A program made the translations under genes and the position numbers. Under the pieces are notes generated by a model, which was not told where the DNA came from, searched no databases, and saw nothing but the letters and a program-made list of their open reading frames with translations. Below, in pieces: positions 1 through 8,415 of a stretch of 64,000 nucleotides of DNA. Each line of letters begins with the position of its first letter. Position 1 is the stretch's first letter. Origin of the DNA: JBNLBS01 sp050303415 (GTDB taxonomy: Bacteria > Pseudomonadota > Gammaproteobacteria > Methylococcales > Methylomonadaceae); the NCBI GenBank assembly GCA_050303415.1, contig JBNLBS010000011.1, positions 62,001 through 126,000 on the forward strand. The letters are read 5' to 3'.

Positions 1-328
1 GGGAGATTTTATATTGATTCATGTCAGTAAAATGTTACGGCAGAGTATTCGAAAATCTGACGTTGCCGCTCGATTAGGTGGTGATGAATTCAGCATACTA
101 TTCACTCAGGTGAATGATATACAGTTATTTAAGGTTTTAATTGAGAAATTAATCAAAAAAATTAGTAGCCCGGTTCACTATCAGGATTTAATTTTAAGTG
201 TGAATGTAAGCGTCGGCCTGGCGGTTTACCCTAAAGATGGTCTGGATATTGATTCCTTGCTGGAAAAAGCAGACAGCAAAATGTACCTGTCTAAATTTAG
301 ACGCAAAAAAGAGATAATTTCAGATTAA
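1..328 (+). CDS. Diguanylate cyclase GGDEF domain, C-terminal part (5' end outside window)
   Basis: This is the C-terminal part of a GGDEF domain that makes the second messenger cyclic di-GMP. The reading frame is open to the first base, so the gene begins upstream; the TTG at position 14 is not the real start because the preceding codons (GDFI) continue the family pattern that precedes the signature. The active-site motif GGDEF is intact (codons near 77-91), and an RxxD inhibitory site (RKSD) lies exactly five residues before it, so an active enzyme with product inhibition is predicted. The sensory N-terminus cannot be seen. Stop TAA at 326-328. Confidence 0.9.
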   Translation, partial: GDFILIHVSKMLRQSIRKSDVAARLGGDEFSILFTQVNDIQLFKVLIEKLIKKISSPVHYQDLILSVNVSVGLAVYPKDGLDIDSLLEKADSKMYLSKFRRKKEIISD

Positions 329-708
329 TTTATCGATTTTGTTTATTTTTAAACTTATAACAATGGGTTTATAGGTCAAAGCTCTACATTGCGTATCAAT
401 CGTTTTGTTTTAATGCTATCTGGTGGCAACTAAAATAATGTGAGTTGTTAGCGTATGGTTTACGAAAAAAAAGCTTAAATGGTAAATTTTAACAAGAAAC
501 GGGAAGAGTATTGGCTTGGGGGCAAAAGTTCGCAGTAATGAAAGTTTTTTGCAAAACAAATTCAGTCGTTGCGTTACAGATTAATGAATAATCAATGGTG
601 CCATTAATACTATGGTTAAAAGTCGGCAAAGTTTGTAAAGAATATAAGTAAGACCGTTTTGATAGAATTATGTCTATTGTTATGGTTTATAAATCTGAGG
701 AAGATCCA
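329..708. other. Intergenic region before the type II secretion operon
   Basis: This AT-rich stretch of about 380 bases separates the cyclase from the gsp operon. I found no convincing coding sequence, RNA gene or strong terminator hairpin. The only element I would point to is the weak sigma-70-like promoter listed separately at 659-686. Confidence 0.5.
659..686 (+). promoter_or_regulatory. Candidate sigma-70 promoter for the gsp operon
   Basis: TTGATA (659-664, five of six matches to the -35 consensus) is followed after 16 bases by TATGGT (681-686, four of six matches to -10). It lies just before the Shine-Dalgarno sequence of the short leader ORF at 709. The call rests on consensus matching only. 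Confidence 0.3.
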
Positions 709-783
709 ATGGATACAATTGCCAAATATTTTAGCGGACATTTTTCAACAGAGAGTCGAGTGGTTGTGAAATGCAAGACCTGA
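709..783 (+). CDS. Possible 24-residue leader ORF overlapping gspE
   Basis: ATG at 709 is preceded by a good Shine-Dalgarno sequence (GAGGA, about 8 bases upstream), better than the one in front of gspE itself. The ORF encodes 24 residues and stops at 781-783, overlapping the gspE start (771) in another frame. It could couple translation into gspE or be a chance ORF. No domain or family is recognisable. Confidence 0.3.
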   Translation: MDTIAKYFSGHFSTESRVVVKCKT

Positions 784-2459
784 CCCCTTTTTTGTCTTTT
801 TTGCAGAGCCAAGGGCACTTGTCTGATGCTGATTTAGGCAAAGTTAAACGAATGCAGCAATCGGCTGGAGGGGAAAGTATTCCGCATTTGTTGATTAAAC
901 TGGGTTTGTGTTCGGAACATGCGGTTGCAGAAGCCTTTGAACACAGTACTCAATTGGAAAAAGTATCGGCAGGACAATATCCGGTTGAGTCGCCTTTGTC
1001 GGATACGGTTTCTGAACGTTTTTTAAAGCATTACCATGTGGTTGCGTTAGACAATACCGATGAAAAAGTCTGTGTGGCGGTAATGGATCCCAGTGATACT
1101 TTTGTTGCTGATGCCTTGCGCTTGGCAACCGGAAAAAATATTCAATATAAAATTGGCGTTTTATCTGAAATTGATGCTGCTTTGGATATACAGTATGGCG
1201 AAGACCGTACTGCGATGGATAAGCTGGCCTCAACTGAAGAATTTGACGAATTGAATGATGATGACCTTGAGCATTTAAAGGATATGGCTAGTGAAGCTCC
1301 GGTGATTAAGATGGTTAATTTGATCATGCAGCGAGCGATAGATGTCGGCGCTTCGGATATTCATATTGAGCCATTTGAAAATGTCTTGAAAGTTCGTTTA
1401 CGAGTTGATGGGGTTTTGCTGGATATTGAACCGCCACCTGTTTCCTCCACTGCGGCGGTTTTGTCCAGAATTAAACTAATGGCTAAGCTGAATATCGCCG
1501 AGCGACGTTTACCTCAAGATGGTCGAATCAAAATCCAAATGTTGGGAAAGGAGCTGGACTTGCGGGTATCCACAGTGCCGACTATGTATGGTGAGAGTGT
1601 GGTTATACGTCTGCTGGATAAGGAAAATACAGTGCTGGACTTTGACGCACTGGGTTTTTCCGGGCCTCAGGCGCAGGCATTTATTCATACTCTGAAGCAA
1701 CCGCATGGCATTATTCTGATTACCGGACCGACAGGGAGCGGTAAATCGACAACCTTATACACCGCCTTAAAACAACTGAATACTGCCGAACGCAAAATTA
1801 TTACTGTTGAAGATCCAATTGAATATCAATTAGAAGGTATCAACCAGATTCAGGCCAAGTCACAGATCGGTTTAACCTTTGCGTCTGCTTTGCGCTCAAT
1901 TGTCAGGCAGGACCCTGATGTCATCATGATCGGCGAAATGCGTGATATAGAAACGGCCGGTATTGCCGTGCAATCGGCAATGACAGGGCACTTGGTGTTG
2001 TCGACCCTGCATACCAATGACTCTGCCGGTGCAATTACCCGATTGCTGCAAATGGGGGTAGAGGAGTATTTACTCAGTTCAACAGTAAAGGGAGTTTTGG
2101 CGCAGCGTTTAGTCAGAAAATTGTGTCCGGCATGTAAACAAAGTTATTTACCGGATGCATCTTTAATAAAGGAACTAGGTTTAAAACAGTTTCAGCCAGA
2201 AGCTGATATTACCCTTTACCGGTCAGTCGGTTGCGATCAGTGTGGTGGACTTGGCTATCGAGGCCGATTGGCCATAATTGAATTTTTAACCATGACTGAC
2301 TCGATTCGTAACTTGATAATGACTCATCAGCAAGCTTCCGATATTCAAAAACTAGCGGTTGAAGAGGGAATGGTAACTATGATGGATGATGGTTTCATTA
2401 AGGTATTACAGGGTTTAACATCGGTTGATGAAGTGCTTCGTGTGACGGTCGATTCATAA
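771..2459 (+). CDS. gspE: Type II secretion system ATPase GspE
   Basis: This is the cytoplasmic secretion ATPase that powers pseudopilus assembly in type II secretion. The 562 residues contain an N-terminal GspE/PilB-type N1 domain, then the ATPase core with Walker A GPTGSGKST at about residue 319, a Walker B region around IMIGEMRD, and a C-terminal zinc-binding CPAC...CDQC tetracysteine at about 452-490, which is typical of GspE and PilB. Gene order (followed directly by gspF and four pseudopilin genes) favours GspE over the type IV pilus ATPase PilB. The stop overlaps the gspF start by one base, indicating translational coupling. Confidence 0.93.
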   Translation: MQDLTPFLSFLQSQGHLSDADLGKVKRMQQSAGGESIPHLLIKLGLCSEHAVAEAFEHSTQLEKVSAGQYPVESPLSDTVSERFLKHYHVVALDNTDEKVCVAVMDPSDTFVADALRLATGKNIQYKIGVLSEIDAALDIQYGEDRTAMDKLASTEEFDELNDDDLEHLKDMASEAPVIKMVNLIMQRAIDVGASDIHIEPFENVLKVRLRVDGVLLDIEPPPVSSTAAVLSRIKLMAKLNIAERRLPQDGRIKIQMLGKELDLRVSTVPTMYGESVVIRLLDKENTVLDFDALGFSGPQAQAFIHTLKQPHGIILITGPTGSGKSTTLYTALKQLNTAERKIITVEDPIEYQLEGINQIQAKSQIGLTFASALRSIVRQDPDVIMIGEMRDIETAGIAVQSAMTGHLVLSTLHTNDSAGAITRLLQMGVEEYLLSSTVKGVLAQRLVRKLCPACKQSYLPDASLIKELGLKQFQPEADITLYRSVGCDQCGGLGYRGRLAIIEFLTMTDSIRNLIMTHQQASDIQKLAVEEGMVTMMDDGFIKVLQGLTSVDEVLRVTVDS

Positions 2460-3676
2460 TGCCATTATTCAGTTACAAAGCCATTGCCAGTACGGGGGTA
2501 ACCGAACAAGGCGAACGTGAAGCGACAGATGAGACGGCTTTACTTACTGCGTTGCAAAGTGAAGGCTATATTCCGATCAAAATTTCCCCGGCTAAGGCGA
2601 ATACTTTTTTAGGTCTCAGGTTATCCGGTAAATCAAAGCATCTCACGGCAAAAGACATTGCCTTATTTACCAGAGAATTGGCAACTTTGTTAGATTCAGG
2701 CTTGCCTTTGGACAGAGCTCTGTCAATTTTATTGGATATTGCCGAGGGTAATGTCCAACTCAGCAACTGCATTGAGAAAGTTCAGGCTAAGGTAAAGGCG
2801 GGTTCTGATTTGGCTGATGCCCTGGAAAGTCAGACCGGAAATTTTTCGAAGTTTTATTTAAATATGATTCGTGCCGGTGAGGCGGGGGGCGGTTTAGCTG
2901 AAGTGTTAAAACGTCTGTCAGATTATCTTGAGCGTTCTAAAGAATTAAGAGATACAGTGAGTACTGCATTGATTTATCCAGCTATTTTGCTGATTATGTC
3001 CCTGGCTTCTTTATTTGTGATGTTGACCTTTGTAGTACCGCAATTTAGTGAAATGTTTGCTAATGCCGGGCAGGATTTACCGGTTCCGACCCAAATAGTT
3101 GTGGCGTTGGCCGAGTTTTTGCGAAGCTATTGGTGGTTGCTGCTTGGGGGGGTGTTGGCTGCAATCAGTTATATGAATCAGCAATTAAGTGTTCCGAGCA
3201 GTAAAAAAGTATGGGATAGACGTTTTTTGAACCTGCCCATAGCCGGCACTATTTTGATGACTCAAGAAGTAGCAGGGCTATGTCGAACATTGGGAACATT
3301 ACTGGGTAATGGTGTTTCCATTCTAAAAGCCCTGGTGATTGCCAGGGAAACAGTCACTAATTTGGTGCTGGTTGAAACTCTCGTTGAGGCTGAACAACAG
3401 TTAAAACAAGGTAAAAATATGTCAAATGCTCTTGCCGATCAGGGCATGTTCCCGAAAATGGCGCTGCAAATGATTAAAATGGGAGAGGAAACCGGACACT
3501 TGGAGGATATGTTCTTGCGTGTGGCTGACATTTATGACCAGCAATTGAAATTATCCATACAGCGCTTTCTTGCCTTATTGGAGCCTGCGTTAATCATTAC
3601 CTTAGGCTTAATGATTGCCGGAATTATCGTCTCTATTCTATTGGCGATTCTCAGTGTTAATGATTTGGCTTTTTAA
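2459..3676 (+). CDS. gspF: Type II secretion inner-membrane platform protein GspF
   Basis: GspF is the polytopic platform protein that couples the GspE ATPase to pseudopilus growth. At 405 residues it has the family's usual length. It shows two copies of the T2SSF domain (around residues 70-190 and 270-395), and three hydrophobic membrane segments, the first near 170-195, one near 220-240 and the last at the C-terminus. The gene starts on the last base of gspE. The major pseudopilin gene gspG, which normally follows gspF, is absent; gspH begins about 35 bases later. Confidence 0.93.
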   Translation: MPLFSYKAIASTGVTEQGEREATDETALLTALQSEGYIPIKISPAKANTFLGLRLSGKSKHLTAKDIALFTRELATLLDSGLPLDRALSILLDIAEGNVQLSNCIEKVQAKVKAGSDLADALESQTGNFSKFYLNMIRAGEAGGGLAEVLKRLSDYLERSKELRDTVSTALIYPAILLIMSLASLFVMLTFVVPQFSEMFANAGQDLPVPTQIVVALAEFLRSYWWLLLGGVLAAISYMNQQLSVPSSKKVWDRRFLNLPIAGTILMTQEVAGLCRTLGTLLGNGVSILKALVIARETVTNLVLVETLVEAEQQLKQGKNMSNALADQGMFPKMALQMIKMGEETGHLEDMFLRVADIYDQQLKLSIQRFLALLEPALIITLGLMIAGIIVSILLAILSVNDLAF

Positions 3677-3711
3677 TGCAAAATATCGCAGGACGATAGG
3701 TGAGTGACATC

Positions 3712-4161
3712 ATGGCGTCAAATACACAGAAGGCATTCACGCTAATTGAATTGCTTATCGTCTTGATGATCTCGGTAATGGCTTTAACTGCTGTTTCGAT
3801 GAATATCGGGTCTGGGGCACGCGGTACTGAGATAAAAGCGGCTATCAGAGAGCTGATGTCAGCCATGCGTTATGCACGGGGCCAGGCATTATTAACTCGT
3901 CAGTCTACGGTGTTAACGATTGATCTTGAACACAATAGTTATCAAATTAATTCAAAAGATAAGGTGTTTTATCTGCCGAATGATTTAGAGATAACTTTGG
4001 TGACGGCTCAAAATGAGCTGTTAGATGATAATCGCGGCAATATCCGTTTTTTTTCAGACGGCTCGTCAACCGGTGGGCGTGTGTCTTTGGGCCAAGAAAA
4101 TGAACAATGGTGGATTGATATTAACTGGCTAACTGGTAAGGCAGAGTTGAGTCATGACTAA
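3712..4161 (+). CDS. gspH: Type II secretion minor pseudopilin GspH
   Basis: This minor pseudopilin has a short basic leader followed by the prepilin motif AFTLIELL and a hydrophobic helix. Cleavage would fall between Ala and Phe, with Ala in place of the usual Gly at -1, and Glu at +5 is present. The C-terminal half has the GspH-type signature IRFFSDGSSTGG, which distinguishes it from GspG. I chose ATG 3712 (GGTGAG about 8 bases upstream) over an in-frame GTG at 3700. It overlaps gspI by 8 bases. Confidence 0.85.
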   Translation: MASNTQKAFTLIELLIVLMISVMALTAVSMNIGSGARGTEIKAAIRELMSAMRYARGQALLTRQSTVLTIDLEHNSYQINSKDKVFYLPNDLEITLVTAQNELLDDNRGNIRFFSDGSSTGGRVSLGQENEQWWIDINWLTGKAELSHD

Positions 4162-4540
4162 ACAGCAGGGATTTTCCTTATTGGAAATATTGGTCGCTTT
4201 TTCGGTCATGGCATTATCACTGGGCGTGTTATTGAAAATATTTTCTTATGGTGTCCAAACCGCTTCGTTAGCGGAAACGTATACGACCTCTGTACAAATT
4301 GCTGAGTCATTACTCGATCGTACCGGTATTGAATCCCGGATTCAAATAGGGAAAACTTCCGGCATCATTGATGACGATTATCTTTGGTCGGTAACGGTAA
4401 CCCCGTTTTCATGGGATGAAGATGAGGGCGACGAACAGGGTTATGCTTTATATAAAGTTGGGGTAAAGGTGTTCAGGCAGGGGGAAGAAAACAGAGCCGT
4501 ACAGCTAAGTACATTAAAGTTGCTTAAGGCCGGTTTATAA
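4154..4540 (+). CDS. gspI: Type II secretion minor pseudopilin GspI
   Basis: At 128 residues this has the usual GspI length. It begins with a short leader and the prepilin peptidase site G|FSLLEILVAF with Glu at +5, followed by a hydrophobic stretch and the family's AESLLDR segment. GspI forms the tip complex of the pseudopilus with GspJ and GspK. It overlaps gspH by 8 bases and gspJ begins 3 bases after its stop, so these genes are surely cotranscribed. Confidence 0.88.
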   Translation: MTKQQGFSLLEILVAFSVMALSLGVLLKIFSYGVQTASLAETYTTSVQIAESLLDRTGIESRIQIGKTSGIIDDDYLWSVTVTPFSWDEDEGDEQGYALYKVGVKVFRQGEENRAVQLSTLKLLKAGL

Positions 4541-4542
4541 CC

Positions 4543-5172
4543 ATGCGAATAAACAACGTTAAAGCAAGCGGGTTTACCCTGATTGAGGTGCTGATCGGAT
4601 TGACCCTGTTGAGCGTTATGCTGACACTGTTGTTTTCCGTATTGAGTATCTGTGCGCAAAGCTGGGAAGCGGGCGAGCAGAAGTTAGCCGAGGTTAACGA
4701 GATAGCCACGGTAAATAATTTTTTTCGCCAATATTTATCCCAAGCCAGGGCTATGCCGGATGAATTTTCCGATGATAAAAAACAACTGGCGTTTGACGGT
4801 CAGAGTAAACAGGTTCAGTTTGTCTCGGCATTTTCTGCCAGCGCCGGGAAGTCCGGCTTGCAGTTGATAAAAATTCATTTACATGGTCAACATGGAGAAC
4901 AGGCTTTACAAGTATCGATTAAACCTTTGTTTCAAGAACAGGAGGATAACGCGTGGTTGGATGTGAACTTGCTGAATCGAGTCAGTGCTTTTAAATTGGC
5001 TTATCTCGGGAGCGATTTGGATGAAGGCTGGCAGAATAGCTGGCAGGATCAAACAGAAATGCCGGCACTGATAAAAGTAGAAATCAAATATAACGAGCAG
5101 TCAATTTGGTCTGAGCAGGTGATCGCCGTACACAGCAGAAAATTCAAAGCTTTGGATATATTAAAACCATGA
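4543..5172 (+). CDS. gspJ: Type II secretion minor pseudopilin GspJ
   Basis: The 209-residue protein has the prepilin signature G|FTLIEVLIGLTLL after an eight-residue basic leader, followed by a globular domain of typical GspJ length. Together with GspI and GspK it builds the pseudopilus tip. Its position between gspI and gspK and the 4-base overlap with gspK support the assignment. Confidence 0.88.
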   Translation: MRINNVKASGFTLIEVLIGLTLLSVMLTLLFSVLSICAQSWEAGEQKLAEVNEIATVNNFFRQYLSQARAMPDEFSDDKKQLAFDGQSKQVQFVSAFSASAGKSGLQLIKIHLHGQHGEQALQVSIKPLFQEQEDNAWLDVNLLNRVSAFKLAYLGSDLDEGWQNSWQDQTEMPALIKVEIKYNEQSIWSEQVIAVHSRKFKALDILKP

Positions 5173-6113
5173 GGCAGCAGGGTGTAGCGCTGGTGTTGGT
5201 GTTATGGATAGTCAGTTTGTTGACAATTATGGCCGCCAGTTTCACGTTAACCATCCGCCGGGAAACGGCGATTATAGGTATTGCCCGGGATAGCGCTCAG
5301 GCAAGGGCAATAGCTGCTGCGGGCGTGGTAAGCGCACAAAAGATGCTGCTTAATACGGATGAAAAACTGCGTTGGCAGGCGGATGGGAGTCTTTATCAGT
5401 TGACTTTCTCCAATGCTAAAATCAGGCTTAGACTTTTTGATGAGGCAGGTAAAATAGATTTGAATCATGTTCAGGAGGACACGCTAAATCAATTGATGCA
5501 ACAGGCACCCATGAATCAGGAACAGATAATTATGGCGACAGATTCGATTCTGGATTGGCGGGATAAGGATAGTTTAGTTCGGTTACACGGTGCAGAGGAG
5601 ATGACCTATCAGAGTTTAGGTTATCAGCCTCGAAATGACAGCTTTATTTCTATGGAAGAACTGCAAATGGTACAAGGCGTGACCCCCGAGCTTTTTCAGT
5701 GGATGAAGCTTTATTTTACTGTTAACGGACAAAAACAACCGAATCCTGAGTTGGCTTCGGCTGAAGTGTTGTACCTATTGTATCCGGATCAACCAGAGAC
5801 TATAGATAGCTATTTATATGAGCGCTTGTCGGCGGCAAAACAGGGCTTGCCCAGACCAAAATTTCCATTATCGCAGCTAGGGGCTGAGGTTAAAGCGGAT
5901 TCACACTATATAACTATTGTGGCAGAATCAGCAATGAACGACCATGTTGGCGCCGGCTTGCGTGTATTATTAGAAAAACAGTCTCAGGAAAGTGACCACT
6001 CGTTTCAAATTTTGCAGTGGCAAAGATATAGCACACCCCAATCAAGTCTGTTTACCGAACAATACAATGAATGGTTGGTTAAGGATTACGCGGAACCGGA
6101 GTCAAATGAATGA
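5169..6113 (+). CDS. gspK: Type II secretion pseudopilus tip protein GspK
   Basis: GspK is the atypical large minor pseudopilin that caps the pseudopilus. The 314 residues begin MRQQGVALVLVLWIVSLLT; the cleavable leader is followed by a hydrophobic helix lacking the +5 glutamate, as is usual for GspK. The helical domain with the conserved LDWRD motif follows at around residue 125. It overlaps gspJ by 4 bases. In many operons gspL and gspM follow; here only a 34-codon ORF and then gspD follow. Confidence 0.9.
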   Translation: MRQQGVALVLVLWIVSLLTIMAASFTLTIRRETAIIGIARDSAQARAIAAAGVVSAQKMLLNTDEKLRWQADGSLYQLTFSNAKIRLRLFDEAGKIDLNHVQEDTLNQLMQQAPMNQEQIIMATDSILDWRDKDSLVRLHGAEEMTYQSLGYQPRNDSFISMEELQMVQGVTPELFQWMKLYFTVNGQKQPNPELASAEVLYLLYPDQPETIDSYLYERLSAAKQGLPRPKFPLSQLGAEVKADSHYITIVAESAMNDHVGAGLRVLLEKQSQESDHSFQILQWQRYSTPQSSLFTEQYNEWLVKDYAEPESNE

Positions 6114-6214
6114 TAAAAATAGACAGAGAGTTTTTTAGTTGCGGTAAGGTTTGTGCTATGGTGTGCGGATTGGCTACAGGTCATAAAATAGCCTGTTATG
6201 CGTTGAATATTTAG
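6110..6214 (+). CDS. Possible 34-residue cysteine-containing ORF between gspK and gspD
   Basis: ATG 6110 overlaps the gspK stop codon in an ATGA arrangement, which favours translational coupling. The ORF encodes 34 residues with four cysteines (positions 11, 15, 19 and 29) and stops at 6212-6214. No family is recognised. It occupies the place where gspL would be in many operons but shows no resemblance to GspL. It may be a chance ORF. Confidence 0.25.
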   Translation: MIKIDREFFSCGKVCAMVCGLATGHKIACYALNI

Positions 6215-6261
6215 AAGAAATTAAAATGACAAATGGCTCGTTTGATAATGAAAAAATAACC

Positions 6262-8415
6262 ATGTTAAGACTGAAAAAGTTTAATCCAACACGATGGCTT
6301 TTGACACTCGCTTTAGTGCTTAGTGGTTGTGAGCTTTTGGGACCGGATCTTAAGTCCAAGTTAGAACTTCAACCCGTCAAGGTAGAGCCGGACAGTGTTC
6401 CTACAGAACAAGTTAATCTAGTTGAAGAACCTCAGTCTGCTGTTCCTAGCTATGCCAAACCGGAATTTTATACCGCATCAAATCATCGGTCTGATAATCA
6501 AGCATTAAAGAAAAACAACAAGGTAAAGCAGACACAAGGTATTTACAGCCTTAATTTTGAAAATGCCGACTTGAGTGAAGTGGTTAAAGTCATTCTGGGT
6601 GATATTCTAAATGAGAATTATCTGTTAGCGCCTGATGTCAAAGGGTCGGTTACCATACAAACCAGTAAACCGTTAACAAAACAAGAATTGATTCCTACGC
6701 TTGATATGTTACTGCGAATGAATAAGGCGGCATTAAGTAAAACCGGCCGGCATTATTTTATCGAACCGATGACCCGTGCTAATCAAGGTTCAACACTGAG
6801 TGCCAAAGGTACAGCACTGCCGGCGGGTTATCAGATACGGGTTATCCCGGTCAAATATGTTGATGCGACTAATATTTCTGAATTACTTAAGCCTTTGGTG
6901 TATGAAAAAACCATATTAAATGTCGATGAAACGCGTAATTTATTAATGGTAGCGGGTACAGGTTCAGAGTTGGAGAGGGTTCAGGAGATTGTAGATACCT
7001 TTGATGTCCATGTCTTAAAAGATCGATCATTTGGTTTGTTTCCGTTAATGCATGTTACCCCGGACGAAATAATAACCGAACTGGAATCAATTTTTAGCCA
7101 GAAGAACAATGCCAATAGCAAGAGCGGACATATTCAATTTATGAATATTGATCGTTTAAACGCCATCATGGCAGTCACTCATCAGGAACAGTATTTAAAA
7201 GATGTGGAACAGTGGGTGATCAGGCTTGATCGGGCTAATTCCACTTCAGGGGGCGGCATTAATGTTTATAAAGCTCAACATGTTGATGCCGTTAAACTGG
7301 CCGATACGTTGAATGATATTTTCAGTGGTGGACAACAAAAACAAAATCAGCCTAAAGTGGCACCCGGCCTTAAACCAATTTCCATAACCAATGCGCAAAA
7401 GAAAAACGAGCCTGCAGAACCAGTCAATTTAACGCCGGCAATGGTTTCTGATATATCCAAGGTGGGTGATGTACGGGTTATTGCCGATGAGGCTAATAAT
7501 TCGGTGATTATTGTTGCTAATGCACAAGATTATGCGGTTATCAGATCTGTTATTACCCAGTTGGATGTGATGCCGTTGCAGGTTCTGATCGACGCCACAA
7601 TCGTATCGGTCACGCTCACCGATGACTTGCAGTATGGCATAAAATGGTATTTCGAACATAATTCCGGGCGCAGCCTGGCAACCTCCGGTGGTGCGGATGG
7701 TGGCGCCTTGCGCGGTTTTGGACAATTGGCGGCAGATGCTGCGGCTAATGTCGCCTCGGGGTTTGCCTACTCATTTGTCCCCAGTTCAGGAAAACTGCGA
7801 GCCAAATTGGATGCCTTGGCCTCGAAAGATAAGATTGATGTTATCGCTTCGCCGTCTTTAATGGTTTTGAATAATCAGGAAGCCTCAATACAGGTTGGTG
7901 ATGAAGTACCGATCAGAACCTCGGAGTCAACCAATACCAGTGGTAGTATTGATCCAATCCAAACCAGCTCAATACAGATGCGGGAAACAGGCGTGTCATT
8001 AAATGTTAAACCCAGAGTCAATGCCAACGGTCTGGTTATTATGGATATTGAGCAAAGTGTGGATAGGGCAATACCTGCCGGCGGGACTAGCAGTATTGAT
8101 TCGCCTACCATTCAACAGCGCAAGGTGAATAGCCAGGTTGCGGTCCAAAGTGGTGAAACAATTGTGTTAGGCGGTTTAATTGATGAGAACAATACGCGAA
8201 CCTCGGACGGTATTCCATTTTTGAGTGATATCCCTTTAATCGGCGCTTTCTTTGGTAGTACAGGTAAAACACTGACCCGTACCGAGTTAGTGATATTAAT
8301 CACTCCTCGTGTGGTTAAAAGTCGTCAGGATGCTCGTCTGATTACCGATGAATTCAAGCGCAAATTAACCGGTATCTATCAGGAACCGGCAGCTACCAAA
8401 GTTGTGGAAAATTAA
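6262..8415 (+). CDS. gspD: Type II secretion secretin GspD, probable lipoprotein
   Basis: GspD forms the outer-membrane gate of type II secretion. The order is N0-N3 periplasmic domains (from about residue 90), then the secretin core with the conserved VPIRTSES region and the C-terminal strand region ending LVILITPRVV. From ATG 6262 the N-terminus is a compact lipoprotein signal with lipobox LSGC (Cys 23) followed by Glu, not the Asp retention signal. An in-frame ATG at 6226 would add 12 residues. A lipidated secretin can in principle pilot itself to the outer membrane, as described for HxcQ of Pseudomonas. Its stop codon overlaps that of the convergent ATPase gene. Confidence 0.9.
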   Translation: MLRLKKFNPTRWLLTLALVLSGCELLGPDLKSKLELQPVKVEPDSVPTEQVNLVEEPQSAVPSYAKPEFYTASNHRSDNQALKKNNKVKQTQGIYSLNFENADLSEVVKVILGDILNENYLLAPDVKGSVTIQTSKPLTKQELIPTLDMLLRMNKAALSKTGRHYFIEPMTRANQGSTLSAKGTALPAGYQIRVIPVKYVDATNISELLKPLVYEKTILNVDETRNLLMVAGTGSELERVQEIVDTFDVHVLKDRSFGLFPLMHVTPDEIITELESIFSQKNNANSKSGHIQFMNIDRLNAIMAVTHQEQYLKDVEQWVIRLDRANSTSGGGINVYKAQHVDAVKLADTLNDIFSGGQQKQNQPKVAPGLKPISITNAQKKNEPAEPVNLTPAMVSDISKVGDVRVIADEANNSVIIVANAQDYAVIRSVITQLDVMPLQVLIDATIVSVTLTDDLQYGIKWYFEHNSGRSLATSGGADGGALRGFGQLAADAAANVASGFAYSFVPSSGKLRAKLDALASKDKIDVIASPSLMVLNNQEASIQVGDEVPIRTSESTNTSGSIDPIQTSSIQMRETGVSLNVKPRVNANGLVIMDIEQSVDRAIPAGGTSSIDSPTIQQRKVNSQVAVQSGETIVLGGLIDENNTRTSDGIPFLSDIPLIGAFFGSTGKTLTRTELVILITPRVVKSRQDARLITDEFKRKLTGIYQEPAATKVVEN

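Noticed and set aside
14..328. Complete small GGDEF protein starting at TTG 14
   Set aside because: Codons before it continue the GGDEF domain pattern and the frame is open to base 1, so the gene is cut by the window edge.
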